Of a DNA stretch of 64,000 nt, positions 23,177 to 35,984 are shown piece after piece. Both the position numbers and the translations under genes were made by a program. Under the pieces are notes generated by a model. That model did not search any database. It saw only the letters and a program-made list of their open reading frames with translations, and was not told the DNA's origin. Source of the stretch: Prosapia bicincta (taxonomy: Eukaryota; Arthropoda; Insecta; Hemiptera; Cercopidae); NCBI GenBank assembly GCA_036971475.1, contig JBAIZL010000002.1, positions 47,022,729 to 47,086,728 on the forward strand, given 5' to 3'. The stretch's first letter is position 1, and each line of letters starts with the position of its first letter.

Positions 23177-26100
23177 GAATCCGGAATCATTATCCCGAAG
23201 GTTTTGTTAATAGTGACACAGAATGATATGTTAAATTATCTGATGGTGGAGATGGTTTAAAAGAGTTTTTGTCTCAGAGTAGTAATTAGTCATTGGAATG
23301 ATAACTTTAACATGAATAATAGTGACGGAGACTTTATCCCAATCATTACTTATGACTTTTCCTTATAATTCCTTATGACTGCTTATGACTTATCCAAGTT
23401 TTTTGGATGATTATTTTACCTTTTAAAATAGTTGTCTATTACTGGAAAGAACATTTTTATTCTTTATGCAATGCTTTAAAGATAATTTACTATTATTTAT
23501 TTTATTTTCGAAATAAAAATCAAACTGAAACATGTGTAGTTTTTAGTTATTACAATTACTATGTAATTTCTCACAAGTTATTTGGAATTCGTAATCAATA
23601 TGTAAGAAGAAATAAGAGAATTACCTACGGAAATAAGAAAAACGGGGCCATGGTGATGTAAATATAACAAAACTGTAAACAATGAATCCACTACTGCATT
23701 AAAATATTATATTTGTTATTTATTTTTTAACAATGTCACGGAGAAAGGATGAACATCATACAGTCAAGTAGGAAACGCAGTCTGGTTTAAACAGACGTTT
23801 TGGAGTTTGGAAAGATCCGAAGTTCTGGGAGCATGAGAAGATGATTAACCTTGGAAGTCGGATATAAAAGAGTTTAACTCCAGAAGTCAAATACAAAATG
23901 ATAAAAGAGAAGTGACTCAATTTCTGAGAGTCAAGGCAACAGTTGATGGCAAATATCGTTAGCCACGAGAGCGAAGGTTCCGAAAGGAGCCACATTCGAC
24001 CGAACAAGAAAGGATAACAAGTCTTACTCCAATTTACTTAAGTAGAATTTAGCTAATTAAAAAAAAATAGCTTTTTAAATTAATTCATAAAGCAATCAAT
24101 TCAGTTTTTAAAAAAGACATAATAAATAACTTTGTCATAGAATACATAATACAATTATTTAACTACAAGAGATAAATTAAATTCATTGTATGTTGCTGGT
24201 CAAGATAGAATTAAATTTAAAACTAAACGATTGTCAATTGAAAATAATCTCTTCTCGATATATTAAAACTGAAGTTATACTAGTTTTTACTACATTTTTA
24301 TTGAAACATTGTTACATTATATTTACGATAAATTTTAGCGATTATATATATGTAATCTTTGATAATTTTAAATATGGTAGTCGTGGATCGAGGGCTAGTA
24401 GGATTTGTAATGTCATTAATGTTTACCATTTGACCAGGAATATAATGCAATTTCATTAAAAATGCAAAAAAATAACAAGAAGGTTCAAAATAAGGAACAA
24501 AATTTATGTTTGTAGGAATGAAAATATGCGTAAAGAAAATATTAATTCATTACACATATATTTTGTCAAGAAATTGGTTTAGTAATAACGCATGATAGCT
24601 TGGCAGTTCTGAAAGTTACATACACAACTTTAAATTGCGAAAAATCGTTGTCTCTTTATTTTCAGCAATACAAACTAAGCAACATACAATATCTACCAGT
24701 ATAGATTAACGGTAACTAATAATTAATTTGTACTATAATATAGCCACAATGTATCGAGTTAGTATAAATTGTATTATTAAAACACATTCAATTAATACAA
24801 ATAGCTTCATCACTTACATTAAAAGCGAAGCTCTCAAGATATTTCTTATGTTGTTGGAAAACGAGGAAATTTCATGAGCCTATTTATATAGAAATCTTCA
24901 TTGTTATTGTTCATAACATCATTATTTGTTGTTACAAATATTTAAAGAATGACAAAAACAAATTCATAGTTACACAATTAAAAAACAGAATAATAAACCT
25001 AAATCGAGTAGATAGGCTATATTTCCTTGAAGCTTATAAACCAATTTAAATAGAAGTGGGATTTTAATAATCTAAAACAATAAAGACTAACAGTTGTAGC
25101 TAAAAAATATAGTTGTTAACTATCTTATTTGTTTAAATTACATTATAATATTAAAATCAATACCTGTACTTCTTTAAGAAATACGAATCAAAATTTGACT
25201 TACAATGGTAGGAACTGCAGAAACTAAGATACTCAACATAATATAAAATTAGAATTATCAATTGTTGAAAACACTATTTTAACTATCAAATAATTTTTAT
25301 AAATTATACTATTCTGCTTTACTAATTTATGTGTGTTAGTAGTATTGTGTGAGTAGCAATATTGTGTTACTAGCAGTATTTTCCTCGTTTGGAACCATTT
25401 AATTTAGTCACGTCGCAGATGGGAGAATGGGAAATGCCATCTCTAAATTGACATCACCTTCATTAAAATGAAATATCTATTTCCTAATGTGCGTAATAAA
25501 TCCCTTTCTGGGTAATATCTTAACAGTGAGATATTCTCCTCACAACTCTCAATACATCTGCCGAGGCATATTCTCTCTATGTTACATGCGTGAATAATGT
25601 CTTAATACCGATTTACTGGGAAGGTTTGTGGTTACATCTGATAGGTATTTGAGTCGTTTATTGTAGTATTCTATATATACTGTATTTTATTTACAGCAAA
25701 GCAAGTTAAACATTTATCAAAAAAAGGACAAATATGATCTCTATATTAGGTTTTTTCCACGCACATAAAAAATACTATATCAACACAAACACACACACAC
25801 ACACACACACACACTGCAACGGGCAGAAACATGTCACAGATTACCGTTGCAAAAATAAGTAAATTTCATGTATTTTAGATGAAATGGTCCAACTCCATAT
25901 ACATTATAGAGACAAGAATGAAATATGGTAACGAAATTTGCTTTCTGGCATATGTGATTAATATTTTTATTATTTTTAATTATAAAATGAATAGTAACTA
26001 AAATAAAATTTTTCATTGCTCAACTCAGTAGGGATTTACTTATACTGGTTTTGAGTGAGGAAAACAAATTATGTGGTTTTAAGTTTCTTTATATGTCACA

Positions 26101-27048
26101 AAATTAAATAAGCTTAATTAATGGTATGTACGCAATACTAAACTTAAATAAAACGAAATGTCTAAAGGTGTAATAAGAATAAATAGAAAATTAATATAAG
26201 CAGGTAATCGTAAACATATATTTCATAATGCTAACAACTTATATTACATTGGTTCTCACAGGTTTCTGTTTCTTTCACTGAGATTTCGTCAAGTATATTG
26301 GACGAGCCTTGGTTGCCATCTTGTCTTTGGTTATGATTTCATAGTTCAGCCAGTTAATCATAAATTAAGTACGTCGCGTTTTGACTTAAATTTGATATTC
26401 AATTTATTTCAATGTAGTTAAAAATGTCAAGATACCTAAATTACTTTTTGAATTTATTAGAAACTATATTTAAAAATTTGTAAGGAATAAACTAGTCAAA
26501 CTAATTAACAAAATGAAACTTGGTGAGCTTTGCCCTTAAGGATACCAAATACTCTTCACCTTTGCAAATTACCTCCAATAGTAAAATGTAGTCTGTAGAG
26601 GTTTTTAGTCTATACATTTAAAAATATTCCTAGTAGATCATTTGAAAACACTAAATATCCTTTTGCATTTAAGTATATTTGTTAAAATTGAAATGAAATA
26701 TAATATGCACAAATGTGATACATCCAGTAATAGGCTGGTTATATTTCTTACTATAGTGCTTACCACATACTATTAAAATATTGCGTGATTTCCAAAAAAC
26801 AATTTATGTTTCGAAAATCTGTATCAATGGCATTATTTCTATTAAAGATGCAGATTTATTTTTTATTTTTTATAAAGATTATTTAATAAAAAAATATTTC
26901 TTTTTTACAATTAATTATGAATAGACACTGCATATTTAAACCTAATTATATTTGTTTTTATTACTTTAAAAAAACTCGCTACTCTGTTTCACTGGAATTG
27001 AATTCTATTATGGGAAATAAAATGTCCAACAAATGGTGTTTTTTTCAG
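23177..27048. other. AT-rich sequence upstream of the receptor exon; probable intron or intergenic
   Basis: No further exon could be identified. It contains a (CA)n tract at 25783-25814 and three related ~17-bp units (GTAGTATTGTGTGA type) at 25336-25382. The pyrimidine tract before 27049 suggests that at least the 3' part is intron of the odorant-receptor gene. Confidence 0.4.
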
Positions 27049-27201
27049 AATGAAAGATTTAGACAGGAGCTGTTTGGCTGCAACTGGAACAAGTCCAGGA
27101 AGTTTCAAAAGTCTCTTCCAATAATTCTGGAGAGGTCGAAACGGCCACTGGCTATTCGCGTTAGAATAATTTATACTTTGAATTTGAATACATTAACTAC
27201 G
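27049..27201 (+). CDS. Penultimate exon of an insect odorant receptor
   Basis: An exon of exactly 153 nt (51 codons, phase 0 at both ends). It is bounded by a good acceptor (TTTTTTTCAG, ending 27048) and a consensus donor (G|GTAAGT, from 27202). The peptide runs NERFRQELFGCNWN, then KFQKSLPIILERSKRPLAI and IYTLNLNTLTT. This matches the C-terminal region of the 7tm_6 odorant-receptor family: E-x-x-R near the start, conserved W after 'NE...L', a basic K/F, L-x-x-L-x-R-x-x-x-P-L, then L-x-L-x-T-L just before the last transmembrane end. Phase-0 introns on both sides of this segment are common in insect ORs. These receptors pair with the co-receptor Orco as odour-gated channels in olfactory neurons. 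The upstream exons and the short last exon were not found, so the gene may be partial, very spread out, or a pseudogene. Confidence 0.7.
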
Positions 27202-27252
27202 GTAAGTTATAGTAAACATAAATAGAAACTGATGCTAACAGTATCAATAACT

Positions 27253-27993
27253 AAAAAGGTTATTACATAAAATTATAATTTATAAATAAAGTAAAAGTTT
27301 ACATGTATATTAGAATAGAATATTTTATAATGATTAATATTGGCATTTGTTTAAACCAAACCTGTTCAAATAATTGTATGCTTTCCGAAAATTATATTTT
27401 TTTCACAATAATCACCTTTTTAAACCAAACCTGAACAATATAATTGTCTGTTTTACAAAACTATATACTATTCACAATAATCATATGATTGCTTCCAAAG
27501 TTATAGTTTTAAAAAAATATTACTCAGCGGGACTGGTCTGCAGAAGTGAATACTTCATTTGAAAATTGTACTTATTGGAGACTTAAATAGAATCAATTGT
27601 TGTTTGGGTTAGTTAATAACAAAACAATTAGTTAATAGACAATCTGTATAAGGTCTTGTATTACTAACGTGCTGTATATAAAAAGTTATTTTAAAAAATT
27701 ATAATTTACAAATTAAGTAAAAGTTTACATCTATAATGGGATAGAATATTTTATAGTAATTAATATTGGCATTTGTTTAAACGAAACCTGTTCAAATAAT
27801 TGTCTGCTTTCCCAAAATTATATTTTTTTACAATAATCATGATTTCTTCAAAAGGTATAGTTTTAAGAAATTTTCGTATGTGGGACTGGCCTGTGAATTC
27901 TTCATTTAAAAATGTTCTTGTTAGAAACTCATATAAAATCAATTTTTGTATGAGCTAGTTAATATTATAATAATTAAGCAATAGAAAATATGT
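27253..27993. repeat. Diverged tandem duplication in the putative receptor intron
   Basis: The segment from 27253 recurs from about 27680. Shared words in order are ATAGAATATTTTATA, TAATATTGGCATTTGTTTAAAC, GAAACCTGTTCAAATAATTGT-like, GTATAGTTTTAA, GGGACTGGYCTG and TCATTTRAAAAT. The first copy has an additional internal ~69-bp duplication (AAACCAAACCTG at 27353 and 27422). The sequence is unidentified and is not coding. Confidence 0.75.
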
Positions 27994-28149
27994 GTTAAAA
28001 CCGTGATGAATAAAAGTTTTATTTATTGAATTTACGTGAAAATTGTTCCTACAAAGGGTCAAAAGTGTCGAATCATGTTTTAAAAATGTATAATAGAAAT
28101 ATATAACTCCTTATTAACATATTTAATACATTATAGTAAGGCTCATCGA

Positions 28150-30207
28150 CCCAGATAGCTTGCCTTAGCAACTGGGCGGGTCCACGGGTAGCGGATAGTG
28201 GAACGGGCTACAGATATATAGGTTACTTGTGGCTAAGGATTCCAGAAGGTTTCTGAATAACCAGGCCCGGACCAAGGCAATGGTTCAAAGGTGAGGAATC
28301 ATCCCTCCTCGTCAGTCAACCTGTTGTGTGTGGTAGAAATAATTGCTCTGACTGGGGACTGGGGTAGTTGGGAATTAAGTCCTCTCACCTCCCAGGTGAA
28401 CCAAGGGCAATGCGGCTGTGAAGTATGGGCGGGAAACTACCCTAACGACACAGTTGTAACAAAAGAGAGTAAAGCAGGATGTTCGCTACATGAGCAACAG
28501 TTAATAATGTCCTGAACTTGGGGTGTGCTTTAAGGTCATTGACTGAATACCCAATCCAAGGTGGAAGGCATCGTGCCGATCGATGAATGGCTACAGGGTA
28601 TAAAATGCAGTAGCACACGATCCCCTTGAGGAACCAGACAAAACCTAATTGTATGTTGTCATGCCAGGGCAGTGGGGGTTCTGCTCTGGTTGACCGTTCT
28701 TTCCCCCATACTTGGGAAGCTAATGGACCAAGTAAGTACACAAATTGATGTTGAGTCTGCACAGACAAAGGAAGAGAATGAGACTGCAAACCGTGATTCT
28801 GTAGCAGATGTGTCAACGGAAACCACCACTGGGGGTGCGGGGGCGGCTACCAAGCTGCCGACTGCAGAAACCAGTGAAATGGTTGTAGAGTTGAGCACAC
28901 TTTCTCTACGGAGAAAGCGTATGAGTGGAGCGGCCAGAAGGCTGCTCCGAAGAGATCAGGCGAGAGCAGCGGGAGGGCCAATAATCCTGAGCACAGAACG
29001 CAGGGGAGGCCAAAACCGCGCCGAACATGTTAACGTCCAGGGCTTGGATGTTGTGAGGGTTGAGGTGCAACAGGTGGGAAGCAATCAACCACGAGCACCA
29101 AACCCCAGCATGGAGATTGCATACTCCAATAACTGGGCTAATCTCCCAGATGTTTCGGGACATATGAGTATCGAGTGGATTGTCAAAGAACCTGTCTTGG
29201 AGATGGGCAATGACCACCTTACTCGGACGTTTGCACCTGACCAGGCCCACCAAACTATGATGGAATGGTCAGGGTCAGTAACATCAGGAGCTCTGATCTG
29301 GTACACAGATGGCTCCAAGAAGGACTTCGGCACTGGAGTGGGGGTGTATTATAAAAACCCAAGGGTAAAACTAGTGTTTTCCTTGGGGAGGCATACCTCT
29401 GTCTTTCAGGTCGAAATATATGCTATAAATGCCTGTCTGGGAGAGATAGCGAGAAGGGGAATACACAGGACCCGGATTGCTATTTTCTCTGACAGTGAGG
29501 CAGCAATTAAGGCACTAAACGGACATGTGGTCACCTCGGCCATAGTCAGGGAGTGCCTAAATAACCTAGACGCCCTGGCAAGGCAAAATCAAATCAAGAT
29601 AGGTTGGGTACCAGGGCATAGGGGAATATTTGGAAATGAAGCCGCAGGTGCACTGGCCAGAGAGGTGTCTTCAACTCCCCTAATTGGACGGGAGCTGGCG
29701 GTAGGTATTTCCAAATCCATGGTCAAGATTGCAGTGCGAAGGTGTATGGCTGAAAGACACTGTGAGCACTGGGTCAGGGCTGAAGGAATGAGACACAGTA
29801 AGCTAACCCTTAGGAAACCTTCCTTGGGGCTGCAGGAGAGTCTCTATCTGTCTAGGCAGGAATTGAGGATAACCACAGGTCTACTCACGGGACACTGTGG
29901 ACTAAGGAAACATCTGCATAATACGGGTATCTTGAAAGATGAACCAGTGTGCAGATTATGCGGGCAAGAACTGGAGACCGCCACACACATCATTTATAGA
30001 TGTGAAGCACTTGCCGAGAGGCGCTTCAACCTCTTTGGTGACAGCACAGCTCTGGAAGAGGAAGCTGAAGGTAAAACACTAGTCAGGAAATTTCTAAACC
30101 TGGTAAGAGGGAAGGGGCTCTTTGACTAGATCAGGGAGGTAAGTACAATATACCTAAGGTAGCGGTGCTTCGGGCAGTTTAAACCCGCTCCCAAGTTAAT
30201 TAAAAAA
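28150..30207 (+). mobile_element. Internally deleted non-LTR retrotransposon with 12-bp target duplication
   Basis: A 2.06-kb element flanked by aaggctcatcga at 28138-28149 and 30208-30219, ending in a short A tail (30202-30209). Its 5' UTR (28150-28722) aligns with the 5' end of the longer relative at 59010-58422 (CCCAGATAGCT against CCCGGCTAGCT), and its 3' end matches the 3' end near 54367 (CCCGCTCCCAAGTT). Between them a block of more than 2.6 kb, comprising most of ORF1, the endonuclease and the RT, has been removed. The junction is at about 29100-29108. The clear duplication and open frame point to a recent insertion. It lies in the sense orientation 0.95 kb downstream of the odorant-receptor splice donor. 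Confidence 0.88.
28723..30129 (+). CDS. ORF1-RNase H fusion protein of the deleted element
   Basis: An uninterrupted frame of 468 codons from ATG 28723. The first ~125 residues correspond to the N-terminus of the relative's ORF1 (ANRDSVADVSTETTTGGAG against ANRESAAEVSTATITGCAG), ending in an arginine-rich stretch (LRRKRMSGAARRLLRRDQ). After the junction (about residue 127) it continues in frame with the ORF2 C-terminus. That part is a linker, then RNase H with WYTDGS (D196), VEIYA (E231), FSDSEA (D257) and GWVPGHRG, and then a cysteine-rich tail (CRLCGQELETATHIIYRC). The fourth acidic residue of RNase H is replaced: GNEAAG here, GNEAAD in the relative. There is no endonuclease or RT, so it must be moved in trans. 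A GTG at 28672 would extend the frame 17 codons, but the relative also starts at the equivalent ATG. Confidence 0.85.
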   Translation: MDQVSTQIDVESAQTKEENETANRDSVADVSTETTTGGAGAATKLPTAETSEMVVELSTLSLRRKRMSGAARRLLRRDQARAAGGPIILSTERRGGQNRAEHVNVQGLDVVRVEVQQVGSNQPRAPNPSMEIAYSNNWANLPDVSGHMSIEWIVKEPVLEMGNDHLTRTFAPDQAHQTMMEWSGSVTSGALIWYTDGSKKDFGTGVGVYYKNPRVKLVFSLGRHTSVFQVEIYAINACLGEIARRGIHRTRIAIFSDSEAAIKALNGHVVTSAIVRECLNNLDALARQNQIKIGWVPGHRGIFGNEAAGALAREVSSTPLIGRELAVGISKSMVKIAVRRCMAERHCEHWVRAEGMRHSKLTLRKPSLGLQESLYLSRQELRITTGLLTGHCGLRKHLHNTGILKDEPVCRLCGQELETATHIIYRCEALAERRFNLFGDSTALEEEAEGKTLVRKFLNLVRGKGLFD

Positions 30208-30219
30208 AAGGCTCATCGA

Positions 30220-33200
30220 AATATAAATAAATATATTTAATAAATAAACATTATTATGTTATAACATTTTACTTCCTTACGTTTGATAGTTTAAATAAAC
30301 AACTTTAGTTATTATAAAACTTGTATAAGATATAGAGACATTTACTGGATACAAATTTCCTTTATCTAATTAGAATTTAAATCACCCTATAAAGTTTAAA
30401 TTCGTTCAGGAACGATTTAGTTTAAGAAATTAGAATAACTGATTAAAACTCATTATCATTACATTTAATTATTTCTAGTCAGACCTATCGAAATTAAATT
30501 AAGTTTTAATATGTATTCATTTTAAAATATATTTAATAGCACTATAACTCAATAATGTACAACAGTCTACATGTTACAACCAGCGTCTACAACATAACCT
30601 GTAACATAAAATCATGTGATGTATGAAATCATATATTATTTCTTATTTTAAGCTAAAGTATGAAGGGCATCCTATGACTAATAAGATAAATTTCATCCTG
30701 TGCAATGCCGAGTCATACTCAGGAAAAATAGGTATTCATACCAATAAGGCCTTTGTACAGTACATACTAACCAATAAACATCCATATATGAACACCATGA
30801 TAGTTCACAGTACGCAGAGCTAATCATTCAAGAGTTAGTAATCAGAAAACAGAACGACGTGAGTAGAATCCAATATTATTGAACGATTGGAATCCAGAAT
30901 TGAAATATATTCGTATTGAACCAACAGCAACACAGGAATGTAAATATCCCTATTATTTTATTGGAGTAAGGATTAACTGGAACTGTTCTGGATTAATATA
31001 TTTACAGTATTATAAAAACCGATTGTTATATGACCTTTTGCAAACGACTATGCGTGTGAAATTTATCAATAATAAACCTTCAAATACCAATTTTCAATGT
31101 TAGTTGAGGGTTATGTTGGGCATTACTAGGGTTTACATGGTTTCAATACGTATTGGATATCAATTACCAAGTGAAATAGATTTAATTTTGAAATGCTATG
31201 TGTTTTACCAACTAATATAAAATAAAGTGAATTTCCTATTAATAAAGAACGTTTTTTTTTAAATTTAGCTAGGATAGAATGCATTTCAGTAAATTTCGAA
31301 TTAGTGGTATATTAATAAAAATATAAAAATTACATCTTTATGTAAAATAAGCAAATATGTATGAAAAAATAATTTTTAGAAAATGTAAATATATGAAAAG
31401 AGTTAAATGTTTTTTTGTTTTATAACTTTCCAAATTCAATAATGCTTTATTATAAATGAAAATATAAACACAAATGATTTATGCTAAGTAAGGTGTGAGA
31501 ACTATAGCATTTACTAATATACTTCTTACAGGGTTATATATTTTATAATTTTTTTATAATTTCATTATATTTGTTTTTCACTGGAAACGGAAATAACTAA
31601 ATTACATTTTATTATTAAATAAAATCACAACAATTTTATTGCTAATAATCAACAATGCCTTGATTTATTTTAAATTATCATTAGTTTTATGTACATGTAG
31701 AAAGTTATATTAAAATTGTTTTATAAACAAATTCATTAAAAACAGAATATTTAAACTTCTGTTTATGCAGAACAATTTATCTATTTCTAACAATTTAATA
31801 TCAAGAAATCATGAACTTTATTTTGAAGCTATATATTACTTTCAAAACATCCAAGAAAAATACTTTTTTTTGAAAATGAAGTGTCATTCTCAATGTTAGG
31901 TTCCATCAAATCACCAATAGAGGTGTTCTATATCACTCCTAACATTTTATACCCAGGAGGCATTTCATAAGATATACGTTATGAAATGTTTATTTTAATC
32001 ATTTCAGTACCGTGGACTCTTCGTCATTACTTTTTAATTTGACAGTTTTAAATATGTTTCAAAAATCATTAAAAAGGCAATTGAGGATCCAATTTTGATT
32101 AAAAATATGTTTAATAGACTCCAGAACTGATTTATATCAATTAAGTCGTCCTATATTAGAAACAATTCTACAGATTGCTTAAATGCATTACTCATATTAT
32201 ATAGAACATATTTTTACCAGATATTTAGTTAGGACTAAATTCTTAGTCATATAGTATTGTTTACACTATCAGCTACGTCATTTAAAAGACCGTGAAAATC
32301 TAAACGAAATCATGTACAATGTATCACTTTCAACATAAATAATACATCGTAAACTAATAATAAAAAAAATTACTTACCGCGAACATAGAGAAATAATATT
32401 GTAATTCACCGTTCATTATAAATACTAATAAAGTCATATTTAATGTTTACACAAAAATTAGTGTAAAATAATTTTTCATTTTTAGTAAAATTGTTTCCTC
32501 GAATTTATAATTGTTTCGAAACCAATTATTTATTAATCTAGAAAGTGGTAGAGTGTATTGTTTACAATACAGACTAATGATATGTTAAGTAGTTTCATAT
32601 ATGTAAATAATTTATTAAAACGATAGGAATTTCCGTTCAATGAAACAAACGGAATGACTCGTAAATAGTAGAAAAAGTTTGGTAGTTTTGATTAAAGAGG
32701 TTTTAACTAAAGTATAGAAATATGTTTCATTGCTTAAAATCACGTCGTACCCAAAACCAGATTGTATGGCTTTTTAAAATTTGTAATTATAAATTTACCG
32801 GTCGAAATAAATTCGTTGTATGTAAAACTTTGCTCGGTAAATATTTTATTGTCTATATTTTAAATAAATGATTTAAATACGATTAGATTTGTGCTATTGC
32901 AATTAGAAATTGCAACAAATGTTGCATAATAGCTGGAAGAATAATAAATGACACATTTACCCATTGTTTAATTTTACTAAACTTAGATATGTTTCGTAAT
33001 AAAAATTATAAAAGTTTAATGCAACTTTGATCTTTCTCACTAATTCTGAAAGAGCAAGACACTAAATTATTACAATGCAGATTTCGCTGTAATTCTTCTA
33101 TTCTTAGTCCTCAAGCTAATGAATAAACTTCTAAGCCGCAAAGCTCTGCTTATAAGCTGAAAGTGAAAATTTATTCTAATTATGCATCCTTAGTGCTATA

Positions 33201-35619
33201 TAAAGTTTGGGCAGACCTTTTATACACAACCTGAATTGTCAGAAACCAAAGAGAAATATTTTAGAGATTTGGTTATGCAGGCAACACACATGTAGCTATG
33301 GATGCGCTGGTACGGAATCACAATTCTCCCTCTCATATGTTATGACCCGTTATATCCATTTTAAGAGTACACCAGAAAACGTGAATAAACCGGTAACATT
33401 TTTTTATCAAATATCTTTAAATGTTGTACGACCATGATTTAAATATAACGTGAACCTAGCAATGGATTCTAAATCATTGTTTTTAAAGGTCTGCCGAGAC
33501 TGTCTAACGCAGGTTATTAGTATTTTGTCGATAATAACAATATACAATAAGTTATACAATGACAATTTAAATAAAATTTTTATAACTAAAAATAATACAC
33601 AATATTCTGAGTCTCATAGTTTCCTCCTAATTCTAGTATTAGTATATATATTATGCCTTGTCTAAAAGTTTGTAGTTTAATGTAGTTAAAATATTATAGC
33701 GGAACGATATATTTTAAATGAGAAATTGTAAATGTATTAGAATATATTTACTGAATTTTACACTTGATGCTATTTTATAGTGTAGCATTTAAACTAACAA
33801 ACTAAATTAGAAGTAAAGTAGAAAATAATTCTAAAAATAGTTTTATATAATTTAAAATGTAAATTAAAATACGCAGTTGAACTTGAATATATTTATTAAA
33901 CAAATATTTATCTTTAATGTTTTAATACAAGATTGTACTTTTGAACACAGAATTATCTGAATGACTGGATTTTCTTCCTATTCCATGGAAAACTCACATC
34001 AAATCACTCTAAGAGTGAAATTAAAATAAGTTTGGTTTTTAAAAATATGACATTGCAAGAAAGTAATTCAGATTTATGTTTGGGCGCACAAATGTAAATT
34101 AAAATAAATTCATTAGGAAATAATACTTCTAGAAATAAATTTATGGAAACAAAATAAATTTGTATAAAATATAATCACGTTGTATTAAAATATGTGTGAC
34201 ATATTATGTGTGTAATTGTGAGTATAAAAAACCAAAAAATGGTCAAATAACGACAAATGTTAAAGAACTTTAAATAATAGTGTTAACAATATACTTCGTG
34301 AGCTTTATGCTAGCATTCTATGAGCATTAGGATTATTTCAAATGAAATATTATTAAAGGGATAAATGATATCCACGCAGTATTGTTCCACATAAACGTTT
34401 CTTCGCAGTCTAATTCGTGAAAACCGCCCCAAAATGTGAGCTGAGTTTTAATTTCCCAAGCGAAGAATAAATACTCTCTTAAACCTGTCGCGTCTGTAAA
34501 CTTTGCCTGAATTTCGAAAATATCGTTCACTAAAGTTTTTAATACACTTTTATCACTTTCAAATACATAATATTGCTGTAAGCAATCTTACTTGAAAACA
34601 TGGGAACACACGAGAAAAAATTAAAAAAATATTTATTTAAATATACATATATTTTTAAAAGGTATTATTGAGATGTGTTTATGTAGAAATTTAATGAACA
34701 TTTCATAATACATTATTATATATTTCTATAATACTAACAATAATACAAAACCCAACATGTAAAACACAATATATAATTTCAAAATTTAATATAATCCTCA
34801 TTAATTGACCTATGTCCTACAACAAATAGAAATAATGCATATATAGTTCACATAAATCACAATCTATTACTTTTTATATTTTATAATAATTGTGTTATAA
34901 TATAAAAATGTCATGAACACTAAATGTTGCTCTGCTTGATTGGTGTAATATTGATTACTTTTGAAATAATATTATGATATTCTGAAAGCAGCAAACTTTT
35001 AATATTCGAAACATTCACTCTTGCCAAATATATTGTTCATTTTAAACATTTATTGTTTATTATGTAATAAAAAAAAGGTATTTGAGGTAAAATTAAACAG
35101 TTAACTGTAATATCTCATCTAGTTGTACATTATTAAAAAATTATACTTTAAAACAAAATAACACGCAGCAAAGCAAAATATGGGATATAAGAAATTTATT
35201 AACATTAATAAAACAGTTATTAAGGAATGTAACATTAAATTACAATTTATTATCAAGATATGTAAGACCCTGATAAAATATCAATATATAATTTACGTAT
35301 TAGGTACTTCAACATACCCTAAACTAAATAGTTTTCGAAATAATATATACATAACGTAAATCACGATGGAATACCTGGAAGCAGATAATTTTAGAATTTA
35401 CTCTTCCTCTAATTATATGATAATTAAATTTGCTTTGTTTGATTTTGATATTGCTCGTCTCACCTATAGTTAAACCATTGCGTAGTTCAGGCCGTAACTT
35501 TTCGTAATAATAATGATAAATTTAGAGTAATATTTTTTGTAATTCGATTTCTTACCATTTACGAAGTGAGGTGTTGTTGTAGTGGTCGCCATCGTGTTAC
35601 TCCTTTCTTATAATATATA
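30220..35619. other. AT-rich noncoding sequence, possibly intron
   Basis: No exon or element recognised. Several short open frames (30623, 30879, 33207, 33450) have AT-driven composition and no family resemblance. It could be intron if the receptor gene continues. Confidence 0.35.

Positions 35620-35984
<365 letters not shown>

Noticed and set aside
28442..29333. Minus-strand frames across the 28-kb element
   Set aside because: Antisense of the ORF1-RNase H fusion, without motifs of their own.
32028..32060. Another candidate last receptor exon after CATTTCAG
   Set aside because: Phase 0 translation ends after nine residues without the conserved Y-S pattern; the better-looking frame is in the wrong phase.
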